Shown: positions 36,401-46,900 of the stretch, in pieces | How positions within the stretch are numbered: position 1 is the stretch's first letter | Layout of the letters: every line of letters starts with the position of its first letter | Source: Manihot esculenta | Taxonomy: Eukaryota > Streptophyta > Magnoliopsida > Malpighiales > Euphorbiaceae | Assembly: GCF_001659605.2 (NCBI RefSeq) | Contig: NC_035174.2 | Coordinates: forward strand, 22,146,027-22,210,026 | Direction: 5' to 3' | Length of the DNA stretch: 64,000 nt | Program-made: the position numbers and the translations under genes | The notes under the pieces: model-generated | Seen by the model: the letters and a program-made list of their open reading frames with translations, nothing else | Database searches by the model: none | Told to the model about the DNA's origin: nothing

Positions 36401-36713
36401 GTACACCTAACCTGCTCCCATAGCGGAGGATCCCCTTGCTGTGAAATCTGAACTCTTCATTCTTGCCGGACTGAGCGGTCCTGGCAATTTTTAATAACTC
36501 TGGGTCCTCATGCTGTTTCTGAGCCACCTGCTTCAGAAATACGGGTGTTACTCTCATTTGGGCTATCAAAGCACCTGTACCAGACAACTCTAACTGCAGC
36601 CCTTCATTAATGAGCTTATAGAACTCCCTCACCACCGGTCTTCTCTCTGCCGTAATATGGGATAGACTGCCAAGTGACTTCCAGCTTAGGGCATCTGCCA
36701 CAACATTTGCCTT
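33417..36713 (-). pseudogene. Decayed pol 3' part of E4, interrupted by a solo LTR
   Basis: Minus-strand pol of the Tekay-like family. The last codons lie at about 33541-33572, followed by the 33573-35141 insertion, and the chromodomain and integrase resume at 35142. The integrase zinc finger (CEVCQRVK, near 36235) and core (MSDRGPQF near 35955) are recognisable. Stops near 35660, a changed N-N-S segment near 35750 and other substitutions inactivate it. It ends at about 36713 within the RNase H terminus ([10 protein letters not shown]), where the antisense ORF of a Tat-type element begins. Gag through reverse transcriptase are missing. Confidence 0.88.
33573..35141 (-). mobile_element. Solo LTR (probably copia) inside E4 pol
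   Basis: On the minus strand the insert starts TGTCAGTGTATATGCCCTAG (35141) and ends GGAATTTCCCAACA (33573). It is 1569 bases long and flanked by CATAG on both sides (33568-33572, 35142-35146); the E4 pol reading is restored across it. There is no coding content. TG..CA ends, a five-base duplication and the absence of an internal region identify a solo LTR. The termini resemble long LTRs of plant copia elements. It contains a duplicated TATTATTATTAATTATATTA-type segment (34130-34255) and repeated CACAACTCCTTTTCCTAAAAG units (33930-34010). Confidence 0.88.
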
Positions 36714-37997
36714 GCCCCCGCGGCTAGCACGTGCCGCTTCAGCAAATTTATTTCTAGGCCCAGCCATATCTGCAAAAAGATAAGTAAGTAAGCAAGAAAG
36801 TTTGAAATTTAAAAATGGCAAAAAGAGAAGTACCATGATCTCTAGCCAAGGAGGTGCCTTCCCCAAGGCTAGGGAGGCTAGGCAGGTGAGGATCACGAGT
36901 CTAGCTCGCTTGAAGATTGCTCTGCTAGGACAAGATGGTGTTCCTCACTGCCTTAGTAATATTAATTTTCCTAAGAGACTTAGCCATTGTCAAAAGAGAG
37001 GCTAAAGCCCCATCATCCTCCCTCCTTGGTGGGATCCCATCCTTCCTCAGTTCAACCCAAAAGTGCCAACTTATTTGAAAGCACCCAAAACCCCAGGCAT
37101 TCAGTAACAAAGGATAAAAAATTTATTTTTCCACTGCTTCAATGAAGAAGGTATCCAGTCAAACATTGTCAAATATTTTCGCTCTCTAAAATATCAAAAT
37201 TCTTCATTTTTTTGGGTACCCAACTGGTATAGTTAAGAAAAGAGGGATACACTCTGTTAGATGTTGTTATTAAAGCAAATGAGCCGGAAGGCCACCAAGA
37301 TTCTCCAACTATTAGGGTGTAACTGGGCAACCGAAAGCTTATGGAACTGAAGAATGTCGATAAAAAAAGGGTCCAATGGGAATTGGAGACTTGCCTTCAG
37401 CTACTCCTTGAAGACCATAATTGTGTCTTCCATAGGAATCAAGTCATTCACATGAACTCGAGGAGAAGAGGCAAAGATGCAAAAGGTCTCGTGAGGGATG
37501 TGATATGTATCGTAAAGGCGTCCTACATCCTGCTTCAATAGGCCAAAAATGATATCACTAATAGAATTACCTTTGCTTTTTGAAGCCTCCCTCAAGGGAA
37601 TGATCGGGGCCAAGGCATGAATAGGACCTTCGAAGGACTAGCTTGAAGCAAAATCCCCACTAGGGGAAAGAGAAGAAGAAGTATTTCTATTCATATTGAA
37701 GAGAAGAAGAAAATAGAAGTTACCGCATGAAGTATGAACAAAGAAGAAGTTGTGAACAAGTCTTTTCAGGAATAATAGATCACAGGAGAGCAAGAATGGT
37801 ATTGGTAAGAAGAAGGGCTCTTATAAGACAGTTTTAATGGCAAGCTTTAAATGCGGCATGATAAGCAGTACAACCATCATTGAGGGGCTAGATAGACATA
37901 ACGACGTAAGACCAATCTCAGGAGGCCACATGCCTCAGACTTCGAGAACAGCTATCTCTCTCAAATCTAAAGAATCGAAAACCAGCAGGGAGACCTC
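36714..37997 (-). pseudogene. Antisense 'gypsy-type transposase' ORF of a Tat/Ogre-like element
   Basis: The minus strand from 37694 encodes a Ser-rich start (MNRNTSSSLSPSGDF, then a stop). The conserved core of Pfam PF04195 follows: SPRVHVNDLIPMEDTIMVFK, FPLDPFF, AQLHPNSWRILVAF and SVSLFSQLYQLGT-like segments, down to about 37100. Further on a likely intron (GT 36833, TTTTTGCAG ending 36770) separates an exon starting MAGPRNKFAEAARASRG. Such ORFs are carried antisense between pol and the 3' LTR of many Tat-lineage elements, not by host genes. Several stops are present. The adjacent + strand LTR at 37998 fits this position. The left end is a breakpoint against E4 pol. Confidence 0.72.
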
Positions 37998-38549
37998 TGA
38001 TGCTACATAGCAATCACTCAAAATAAGCCATGAGCTATCACCACCAGACAGGGCCATGTGGTAAGAATCTGATAGGAAAACATGGTTCAACTTAAGGAAA
38101 AGAAGATCCAGATACCTTAAACACCCGGTTCATCATCAAGGCTCACCCTTTCATCGATAGGGCGAATCTAGAAACGAAGTTACTGTTAGTTGACATAGCT
38201 CAATGTATCCCCATTATACCTATAATCGCAGGATTACCAACTTATTAGCTGGCGATATCTCTTATTAAGCAGTCGACCACATCACCGCCGAATAGTCAAG
38301 AAATACTATATTTATCCCCACATTCTCACAATATAAAAGAAGAAGAATTACAGAGACAAATGAATGCTATTCTTGAACACTGCTCTAGTTCTAAACAATT
38401 CATTACATTCTTTTTATTTTTCAAAATACTGACTTGAGCGTCGAAATGGTTGCCGTGAACACCCATCACTACCTCACTTTCTCTCCCTTGCAAGTTTAAG
38501 CCAATACCAATATAGTTCCATTTTGACCAATCTAATCTCTTCAACATCA
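37998..38549 (+). mobile_element. 3' LTR of a Tat/Ogre-like element
   Basis: A 552-bp segment from TGATGCTACATAGC to TTCAACATCA, with a TATA box (CAATATAAAAGAAG, about 38330-38343) and the TGACTTGAGCGTCG motif common near the 3' end of LTRs of this lineage. It is related to the minus-strand fragment at 16908-17257. A purine-rich AGCAGGGAGACC lies just before it. No copy of the other LTR is in the window, and no target duplication could be confirmed. Confidence 0.68.
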
Positions 38550-38577
38550 ATTATTTAGTTCTTGTAGTATAAAAAAA

Positions 38578-38723
38578 CTCATTAGTTGATCTCTCAATTT
38601 TGTAAATATGCCTACTAATTAGTTTTCCCATATTGATGGTTTGATGTCTCAATTTTGTAAATATGCCTACTAATTAGTTTTTCCATATTGATGGTTTTTA
38701 AAACCGAGAGATCAACTTATGAG
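38578..38723. mobile_element. Short MITE-like inverted repeat
   Basis: Ends CTCATTAGTTGATCTCTC (38578) and GAGAGATCAACTTATGAG (38706-38723) are inverted copies with one mismatch, enclosing 146 bp. Inside, a segment of about 53 bp (TCTCAATTTTGTAAATATGC onward) is directly duplicated. No coding capacity. The target duplication is unclear because the flanks are A-rich. Confidence 0.6.
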
Positions 38724-38985
38724 CAAATAGTAATTTTTTTATTATAATATTATATATTTAGTATAAATAATTTATTATTCATTTTTATGTGCAATTTTTA
38801 ATAAAATTATATAAATTTATATTTTATTATTCTTTATTTTATTATTAAATATCATATTTTAAAAAATTATTATTTATTTTTATATAAAAATTTTAAAACG
38901 TAGTTTTAAGAAGTAAGTACTAAAAACTAAAAAATTGTTTTTAATTTTAAAAAATAAAAAATAAAAATTTTATAGCATTATCGAA

Positions 38986-41338
38986 CACACTAAAATTATG
39001 GTAGATTTCTATGTAAATTTAAGTTGCGTTTATCTATGAAAAATAGCTTAAGTTTAATGAGTAAATTTTTATTTGTAATTTTAAAAATAGAAGATATTAA
39101 TAAATTTATATATAATAATATAAATAAAATTTTTTAAAAAATTTAAAAAATGTTTTAAATTTTTTATTTAAAAAATATCTTTTTATTAATTAAACTTTTT
39201 AAATAACGGACAATGTGGAAAATATTTTTAGTAAACAATTGGTGGCTTAAATTAAAAAGAAAAATTATTAGATAAGTGTCCAAGCGCACGCCCGTGGCTT
39301 TCGAAGAACTGCACGATCCAATCTTAGTTAATAAGTATTTATTTTAGTATATTTCTGATAATAAATTGTATAGAGTAAGATAATAAATTTGAGATAATAA
39401 AAGATAAGTGTTAGTCAAACTCCATTAGAATAGATTTTAGTATTATAAACTGGTTGTTGGGACGAGCTTAATTTTATGTATTAAGCATCTATCATTTGAG
39501 ATTTTAGTTTCATTTTGCAAGGTTGCGGCTTCTCTCTCGGAGGTAGAGGAGGCATTTTTTCAACTGGCAGCAGGTCTCATTTTAACGGCTCTTTATTTTA
39601 ATTTTATATTTGTATTTGTATTTATGTTTCTTTTAATTCGAGTTGTTTTAGTTTGAGATTTGAATTTTAATTTTGTTTTCATTTTCTGGTGTGTGTATAC
39701 AGGATGTTAAGAGAGTGGTTGATTTTTTCGCTTGTGTGTTGGTTGATTTTTGTTAGATATCTTGAGGATCGATGGAGTTTCGGTGCCGGAGCAATGATAA
39801 TGTAGATTCAGTGGCTCCATAACTATATAGACCGGAAATATTATGGATCGGCCTTTCCTCTCTAGTGGTGGTCGACGGTGAATTACTGCAGCCTTCTTTG
39901 TACATTTGGTGTATCAGCTTCTGTGTTTGTCTATCATTTTATTATCGTGCATTAAAATTGATTTTCTAGGTGTTGGAGTTTTTTTTTCTGCCTTGCGTGT
40001 TGTTTTGAATTTTCTTTAGTTTGCATGTCTTTTTGGGCGGCGTCGTTGATAAAAAATTATCTTTGTTTTTATTCTGACGTTGTCTGCAGCCAGTGATAGT
40101 TGAAGTGATGAGAATTGGTACTTTCTGTTTTCTTAATACGGAGACCGTGTTGAGTTCATTGATTGATCTTTGTTGGATATGTTGAGAACCGGTAGAGTTA
40201 GAGTTTCGGCGCTGGAGTGATGATACCACAGATTCAGTGGCTCCATAACTATATATACGGTAAATGTCATAGGTCAGATTTTCCTTTTTCGTGGTGGTCG
40301 ACGGTGAGTTACTGCATGTATATTAGCTTTTCTATTTATCTAAAAAATGATCTTTGTTTTTGTTATGTGGTGGGCGTTGGTATTTTTTTTTTTTTTTAAA
40401 ATAGAGGTTGTGTTGGGCTCAGTGGATTGGATTAAATGGGTTTTTAGTTTGAATTCTGTAATCACTTTATAGTCTTATAAATATGTGGTATTTTTAATAT
40501 AAATAGGTTTATATTGTAAAAAAAAAAAAAATTCATTTTTAATAAATAATTATTTAAAAATTTATTATTTTAATTAATAATAATTATATTTGAGATAAAT
40601 AAAATAAATATTAATTATAATTAAGGGAGATTAAATATTGAATATATTAAATGCGTTCGATTTTGAATAGTCATTTTTATGGGTATCTTACCAATTGCGT
40701 GAAATTTCGACCTTTGTTTAATGAAATTTATTATTATTATTTTATGTTTAGAATAAAAAATAAATTTCCTTTAATTAAAAATAATATCATTTTAAAAGAA
40801 ATTAAAAACATATATTTAATTACGTATGAATTCAAGTGAATTTTCTATAAATATTTTTTTTTCTAATAAGGCATAGCAGATTTATGAATTTTTTTTAATA
40901 AATAATTAAATTGATTAAATAACTTTTAAGTTTTTAAAATATAGGCTTACTAAATTTTCTATTATATTAGTTGAACTTTTTTATCTAAATTAGTTTAAAA
41001 GTTTCAATTTAAATTAAATATAAAAATTATTGAGTTAACTTTCTTATTAAAAAAACTAAATCAAATTATTTTTAGAGTAAATTGATTTTAAATTAATACT
41101 TATAAATTAATTTAAATTAAAAGCTAAAATGGTTAAATTAAATTTCCTTAAAAAGTAGAGAACAAAAATTTTGCCAAGCAAAATTCTGCCTAATTTGGCT
41201 AATTGAGTGTGAAATAAGCAACTGGGCCTAAATGGGTTGCCTGAAGGTCCAATTTTGCCAAACGTAATGAGCTTGTGGAGCCCTGCAATTGGTACTTCCA
41301 CTTAAGCTTTTAAGCTAAGCAATGTCCTAATAAATATA
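38986..41338. repeat. Direct duplication, copy 1
   Basis: About 2.35 kb repeated, with only scattered substitutions and small indels, as 42580-43779 plus 48314-49462. Copy 1 is uninterrupted. It contains two internal related segments (39766-39893 and 40188-40315), each with GATTCAGTGGCTCCATAACT and GTGGTGGTCGACGGTGA, about 420 bp apart. No protein domain was recognised; the small frames inside (for example 41107-41301 minus, 64 codons) have no further support. Nature unknown: it could be the untranslated part of an element or single-copy DNA that was duplicated. Confidence 0.9.
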
Positions 41339-41342
41339 TGTT

Positions 41343-41695
41343 TGTAGGACAGTAGCCCTATTTGGAATTAAAATTTAAGAGTGATCCTGCAATTGCACAA
41401 GTCCGACGAATGTAAACTACATGAACAACGGTGAGTGAGTATAAGGAGACAATGAAATTAATAGTAATTAAAAAATAATATACCAATCACCCCATCCTCA
41501 TTTGCATGGTGTTATAGGTTATAAAAAGTAAATATATTAACATAGGAAGTAAATATTGATAGATGAGTCAGTTACTTAATTTTAGAGATTATATAATTAT
41601 AAGCTTGATTTTCCTTCCTGTTTAGATATTGTCTCTCATGTATAAATAGGTTATAATCTCTATTATGAAATACAACAAAATATTATCTTTTTACA
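41343..41695 (+). mobile_element. 5' LTR of an internally deleted copia relic
   Basis: From TGTAGGACAGTAGCCC to CTTTTTACA, followed directly by a primer site (TGGTATTAGAGCC, 41696-41708). A TATA box (TGTATAAATAGG) is near 41639-41650. This is the 5' LTR of a copia-type element of which only gag and the end of RNase H remain. The 3' LTR is missing. Confidence 0.72.
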
Positions 41696-41735
41696 TGGTA
41701 TTAGAGCCTCACTCATTGAGATTTAAATTTTATTT

Positions 41736-42020
41736 GGAGACTTAGGGCTCTATTCATTTAGGTTATCAATAAAGGATAACGTTTGGAGATTTAGGACTCT
41801 ATTCATTTGGGTTACTCATAAAGGATAACATTTGAAGACTTAGAGCTCTATTCATTTGGATTACCAATAAAGGGTAACATTTGGAAACTTAGGACTCTGT
41901 TCATTTGGGTTACTCATAAAGGGTAACATTTAGAGACTTAGGGCACTATTAATCGGGCACTGTTCACTAGGTACTGTTCACGGGTACTGTTCATCGAGTA
42001 CTATTCATGGGTATTGTTCT
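41736..42020 (+). repeat. Minisatellites in the copia relic leader
   Basis: Four to five imperfect tandem units of about 49 bp (GGAGACTTAGGGCTCTATTC ... AAAGGATAACATTT) run from about 41736 to 41940. They are followed by four to five units of about 14 bp built on TACTGTTCACGGG (41946-42020). Both lie between the primer site and the gag start. Confidence 0.8.
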
Positions 42021-42066
42021 TCTGATGCTTTTTTTATTTTGATTGTTTTGAGTTGGTTGTCCTTAT

Positions 42067-42579
42067 GGCTGAAGTTAAAACCACCATAACTGATGTGATT
42101 CTTGTAATGATTAAAATAATAGAACATAAATTAAATAGATCTAATTTTTTGGATTGGAGTAAGACTATCCGTATTTATTTACGAAGTATTTAAATGGATG
42201 ATCATCTTACCAAGAATCCTCCATCTGATGAAACTCGTAGAGATTGGGTGAGGTATGATGCTCGTTTGTTTCTGCAGATTCGAAATTCTAGTCATAGTGA
42301 GGTGATTAGTCTTATTAATTACTGTGAATTTGTTAAAAAATTAATGAAGTATTTGGAATTTCTATATTTTGGGAAAGGGAATATTTTCCGTATTTATGAT
42401 GTGTGTAAGGCATTTTATCGAGCTGAGAAAATATGGTCTCCCGTTTTAGTGATGAACCTGAATGTCGAGCCATGGCACAAGCCGTTTGTGAAGTTTTGTG
42501 AGTATGTCAACTATTGGAAGAAGATGGGTTCACAAATTCGGTACCTGCAAAGTTGTGGTGTGATAATCAAGCAGCTATC
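42067..42579 (+). pseudogene. Copia gag fused to RNase H end (internally deleted)
   Basis: The + strand starts MAEVKTTITDVILVMIKI at 42067. It reads LNRSNFLDWSKTIRIYLRS, stops, then continues with MDDHLTKNPPSDETRRDW and ARLFLQIRNS through CKAFYRAEK (42194-42440), a plant copia gag domain. Immediately after about 42440, in another frame, comes the conserved C-terminal RNase H region (ECRAMAQAVCEVL, then a stop, LLEEDGF, LWCDNQAAIH), ending at 42579. Zinc knuckle, protease, integrase and reverse transcriptase are absent. The last codons run directly into copy 2 of the flanking duplication. Confidence 0.8.
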
Positions 42580-43779
42580 CACACTAAAATTATGGTAGAT
42601 TTCTATGTAAATTTAAGTTGCGTTTATCTATGAAAAATAGCTTAAGTTTAATGAGTAAATTTTTATTTGTAATTTTAAAAATAGAAGATATTAATAAATT
42701 TATATATAATGATATAAATAAAATTTTTTAAAAATTTTAAAAAATGTTTTAAATTTTTTATTTAAAAAATATCTTTTTATTAATTAAACTTTTTAAATAA
42801 CGGACAATGTGGAAAATATTTTTAGTAAACAATTGGTGGCTTAAATTAAAAAGAAAAATTATTAGATAAGTGTCCAAGCGCACGCCCGTGGCTTCCGAAG
42901 AACTGCACGATCCAATCTTAGTTAATAAGTATTTATTTTAGTATATTTCTGATAATAAATTGTATAGAGTAAGATAATAAATTTGAGATAATAAAAGATA
43001 AGTGTTAGTCAAACTCCATTAGAATAGATTTTAGTATTATAAACTGGTTGTTGGGACGAGCTTAATTTTATGTATTAAGCATCTATCATTTGAGATTTTA
43101 GTTTCATTTTGCAAGGTTGCGGCTTCTCTCTCGGAGGTAGAGGAGGCATTTTTTCAACTGGCAGCAGGTCTCATTCTATCGGCTCTTTATTTTAATTTTA
43201 TATTTGTATTTGTATTTATATTTCTTTTAATTCGAGTTGTTTTAGTTTGAGATTTGAAATTTAATTTTGTTTTCATTTTCTAGTGTGTGTATACAAGGTG
43301 TTAAGAGAGTGGTTGATTTTTTCGCTTGTGTTGGTTGATTTTTATTGGATATCTTGAGGATCGGTGGAGTTTCGGCGCCGGAGCAATGATAATGTAGATT
43401 CAGTGGCTCCATAACTATATAGACCGGAAATATTATGGATCGGCCTTTCCTCTCTAGTGGTGGTCGGCGGTGAATTATTGCAGCCTTCTTCGTACATTTG
43501 GTGTATCAGCTTTTTTGTTTGTCTATCATTTTATTATCGTGCATTAAAATTGATTTTCTAGGTGTTGGAATTTTTTTTTCTGCCTTGCATGTTGTTTTGA
43601 ATTTTCTTTAGTTTGCATGTCTTTTCGGGCGGCCTTGTTGATAAAAAATTATTTTTGTTTTTATCCTGACGTTGTCTGTAGGTAGATGAAGTGATGAGAG
43701 TTGGTACTTTATGTTTTCTTAATACGGAGACCGTGTTGAGCTCATTGATTGATCTTTGTTGGATATGTTGAGGACCGGT

Positions 43780-43961
43780 TGTTACAGATAATATTGGTTA
43801 TATTATTTGTTACTAAATAGCTGTATTAGTTGTATTCTAATGATAGTCTTACACTCTTATACTTATCCTTTGTAACTACTCTGTATACAGAGATGTATAA
43901 ATAGAGTTGTACTATTCAATACGAAATATATAGAAAAACCTAATTCTCTCTAGTTTGTACA
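43780..43961 (+). promoter_or_regulatory. 5' LTR of the copia element, with promoter
   Basis: 182 bp, TGTTACAGATAATATTGG to CTAGTTTGTACA. A TATA box (TATAAATA) lies at 43896-43903 and should drive transcription starting within the following 30-40 bases. It is identical to the 3' LTR. Confidence 0.93.
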
Positions 43962-43974
43962 TGGTATCAGAGCC
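43962..43974 (+). other. Primer-binding site of the copia element
   Basis: TGGTATCAGAGCC begins directly after the LTR and is complementary to the 3' end of initiator methionine tRNA. It ends 17 bases before the polyprotein start. Confidence 0.93.
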
Positions 43975-43991
43975 GCTATAATTCATTTGTT

Positions 43992-46900
43992 ATGGCTCTT
44001 GTTCCTTTATCCTCATCTTCTTCTTCTTCTTCTGTTTCAACTATTACCTCTGCCTCTTCTTTTTCCATCAAACTAAAAGACAATAATTACTTAGCTTGGA
44101 AAACCCAGTTTGGAGCGATTCTAAATTTCCAAGGTCTCAATGATTTTATTGATGGTTCTGAATCAGCTCCCTCTAAAACTATACCCACATCTACTACAGA
44201 TGCCACCCCTATACCAAATCCAGCATATACGGTTTGGTTCAACAAAGATCAGATGCTTCACTCATGGCTGCTCGCATCTCTTACAGAAGAAGTATATTCT
44301 CTTGTTTATGGTCTTACCTCTTCACATGCTGTCTGGGAAGCTTTAGCCAATGCATTTGGTGCTGTATCTCAAGATCGCCAGGTTCAATTACATATTGAAC
44401 TCCAAGAGCTCAAGAAAAATGATCTCTCAGTCTCTGCTTATCTGAAGAAAGCAAAATCCCTTGCTGATGAGCTTGGTGCAGCCGGACGACCACTTTCTCC
44501 AGCTGAATTTAATGCGATAATCTATCGCAATCTTGTGTTTGAATTTCACTCTATTATCACCAATCTTAATCTTCGTCCTCAACCAGTTTCGTTTTTTGAA
44601 CTGCATAGTCATTTGGTTGCACATGAAATGCTTCTTAATAATTTACATCAACCAATGGCAAATTTAAGTCTTCGATCGCGTTCTTCTACTGCTCCACTTT
44701 TACCTACACCTCGATCGAATGCTACTGCTCCTACTCATATGTCTTCTGATTCTTCGAAGTCTAATAAGGTGGTTTGTCAAATTTGTGGCAAACCAAATCA
44801 TTCTGCTTTGAACTGCCGCCGGCGATTTTATCGTGGTCCTATTGGAAATAATAACAGTGGTAATCAATCTGGTTATTCTAATGGCAATTATTCTGGATAT
44901 TGTCCTTCTCGGCCTTATAGAGCTCCTAATGCAAATATGGTGTACACAATGCCTTACCCGACTGCTCCTTCTATTGCTGATTCTGCTTCGGTTTCCTGGT
45001 TCCCTGACACTGCTGCCAACTATCATGTTACCTCTGATCCGCAACAATTGAATGTCATCAATGAGTATTCAGGTAATGATCAATTATTGGTTGGCAATGG
45101 ACAAGGATTGCAGATTTCACACACTGGTAATGGCTCTGTTTCCAATTCCCGTTGCAAACTCAAGCTCAATCATATCTTATGTGTTCCTGACATTACAAAA
45201 AATTTGCTCTCTGTCCAAAAATTTTCTACTGACAATTCTGTTTTCTTTGAATTTTGGCCTCATTATTTTGCAATAAAGGACCAGTGCACCAAGAACACAC
45301 TGATGCAAGGCCCAAGTGAAGATGGCATGTACAAGTTAACTCAGCTCCGGCCACCTCCCATGGCAAATCAAGTTTCAGCAGCTTCTTCAATGGACGATTG
45401 GCATCGGCGGTTGGGTCATCCAAACTATCACAAGATATCTGCTTTAGTTAGGCAGAATAAAATATCAGTTTCTGATACTGAGTTGAGTCCTTGTTCTAGT
45501 TGTCGATTAGGCAAATTGTCTCGTCTTTCTTTAGTGTCAAAAGAACATACAAGTCAACAGCCTTATGATATTATTTTCTCAGATGTATGGGGTCCTGCAT
45601 CTGTGCAATCTAGTTTGGGTCATCGTTATTTTTTTCTATTTATTGACGATTACACTCGTTTTACATGGGTTTATTTTTTGAAAAATAAGAGTGAGGTGTA
45701 TGATGTCTTTCTTCAGTTTGAGCAGCTTATCAAACGCCAATTTGGCAAGTCAGTTTTAGCCTTTCATTCTGATTGGGGGGGTGAATACCAACGATTGAAT
45801 CACTATTTTAAAGCTACTGGTGTTGTACATAGGATAGCTTGTCCATACACTCATGAACAAAATGGTACAACAGAAAGAAAAATTCGGCATCTTGTAGATA
45901 CTGGTCTAACTCTTTTAGCTCATGCCTTCTTACCCTTAAAATACTGGAATTATGCGATTGAGCAGAGTGCTATGTTGATTAACACCTTACCTTCAGATGT
46001 CTTGAATAAAACTTCACCCTTTTTTAAGTTGTTCTCCAAAGACCCAAATTACTTGTCTTTTCAACCCTTTGGGTGTAGTGTTTTCCCATTGTTACGTCCT
46101 TATAATAAGCATAAATTCAGTTTCAGGTCTACTGGGTGTGTATATCTTGGGCAAAGTCCTTTTCATTCTGCCTATAGATGTTTGGATTTTACTACAGGGC
46201 GTGTGTACTTGGCAAAACATGTTCGGTTTGTCCCTAAGGAATTTCCCTTTTCTAAGTTCTCTGCATCAACTAATATTGCCGAACCACAGACGGATCCCAC
46301 ATGGCTGCAAGTAACTTGTACATCGTCCTCTTCACCAACGCCTACATCAGATACAAATTCTCCTTTTACTCCTTCTTCACCACATACTCCAGTTCAGCAT
46401 TTCTCCCCATTTCACAATCAAAATTTTACAGAAACACTTTCCCCATCAGCACAATCTACAGGCTTACAGATTGTAACTGATATTGCTTCTCCTATTCCTC
46501 AAATTCGAACACATCATATGGTTTTAAGAACTAACCCAAAACCAAATAGGAAGTATGCTTCTGTTGCTCAATTCGTGTCATTTCAGGAACCAAAAACATT
46601 CTTTCAGGCTAATAAACAGCAGGAATGGCGTGATGCTATGAGAGAAGAAATTTCAGCTTTGCTGAAGAATCAAACATGGATACTAGTGCCACGACCAGTA
46701 AATGCAAATGTCATTCAAAACAAATGGGTGTATCGGATCAAGCAGCACTCCAATGGGCATATTGAGCGTTACAAAGCTCGTCTAGTTGCGAAAGGATTTA
46801 TACAACAGATGGGTCTTGATTACACAGAGACATTCTCTCCGGTTGTGAAATTCACCACTGTTCGTATTCTTTTGGCTCTCGCTGTATCAAAAGGATGGGA

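Noticed and set aside
37401..37613. Host gene for a 'putative transposase'
   Set aside because: Position directly before a Tat-type LTR, antisense orientation and several stops show it belongs to the retroelement.
40217..40399. Small + strand frame shared by both duplication copies (also 48342-48560)
   Set aside because: It lies over the internal 128-bp repeat and a poly(T) tract, with no recognisable protein feature.
41107..41301. 64-codon minus-strand frame, identical in 49231-49425
   Set aside because: Identity follows from the recent duplication of the whole region and is not evidence of coding constraint. There is no domain or start context.
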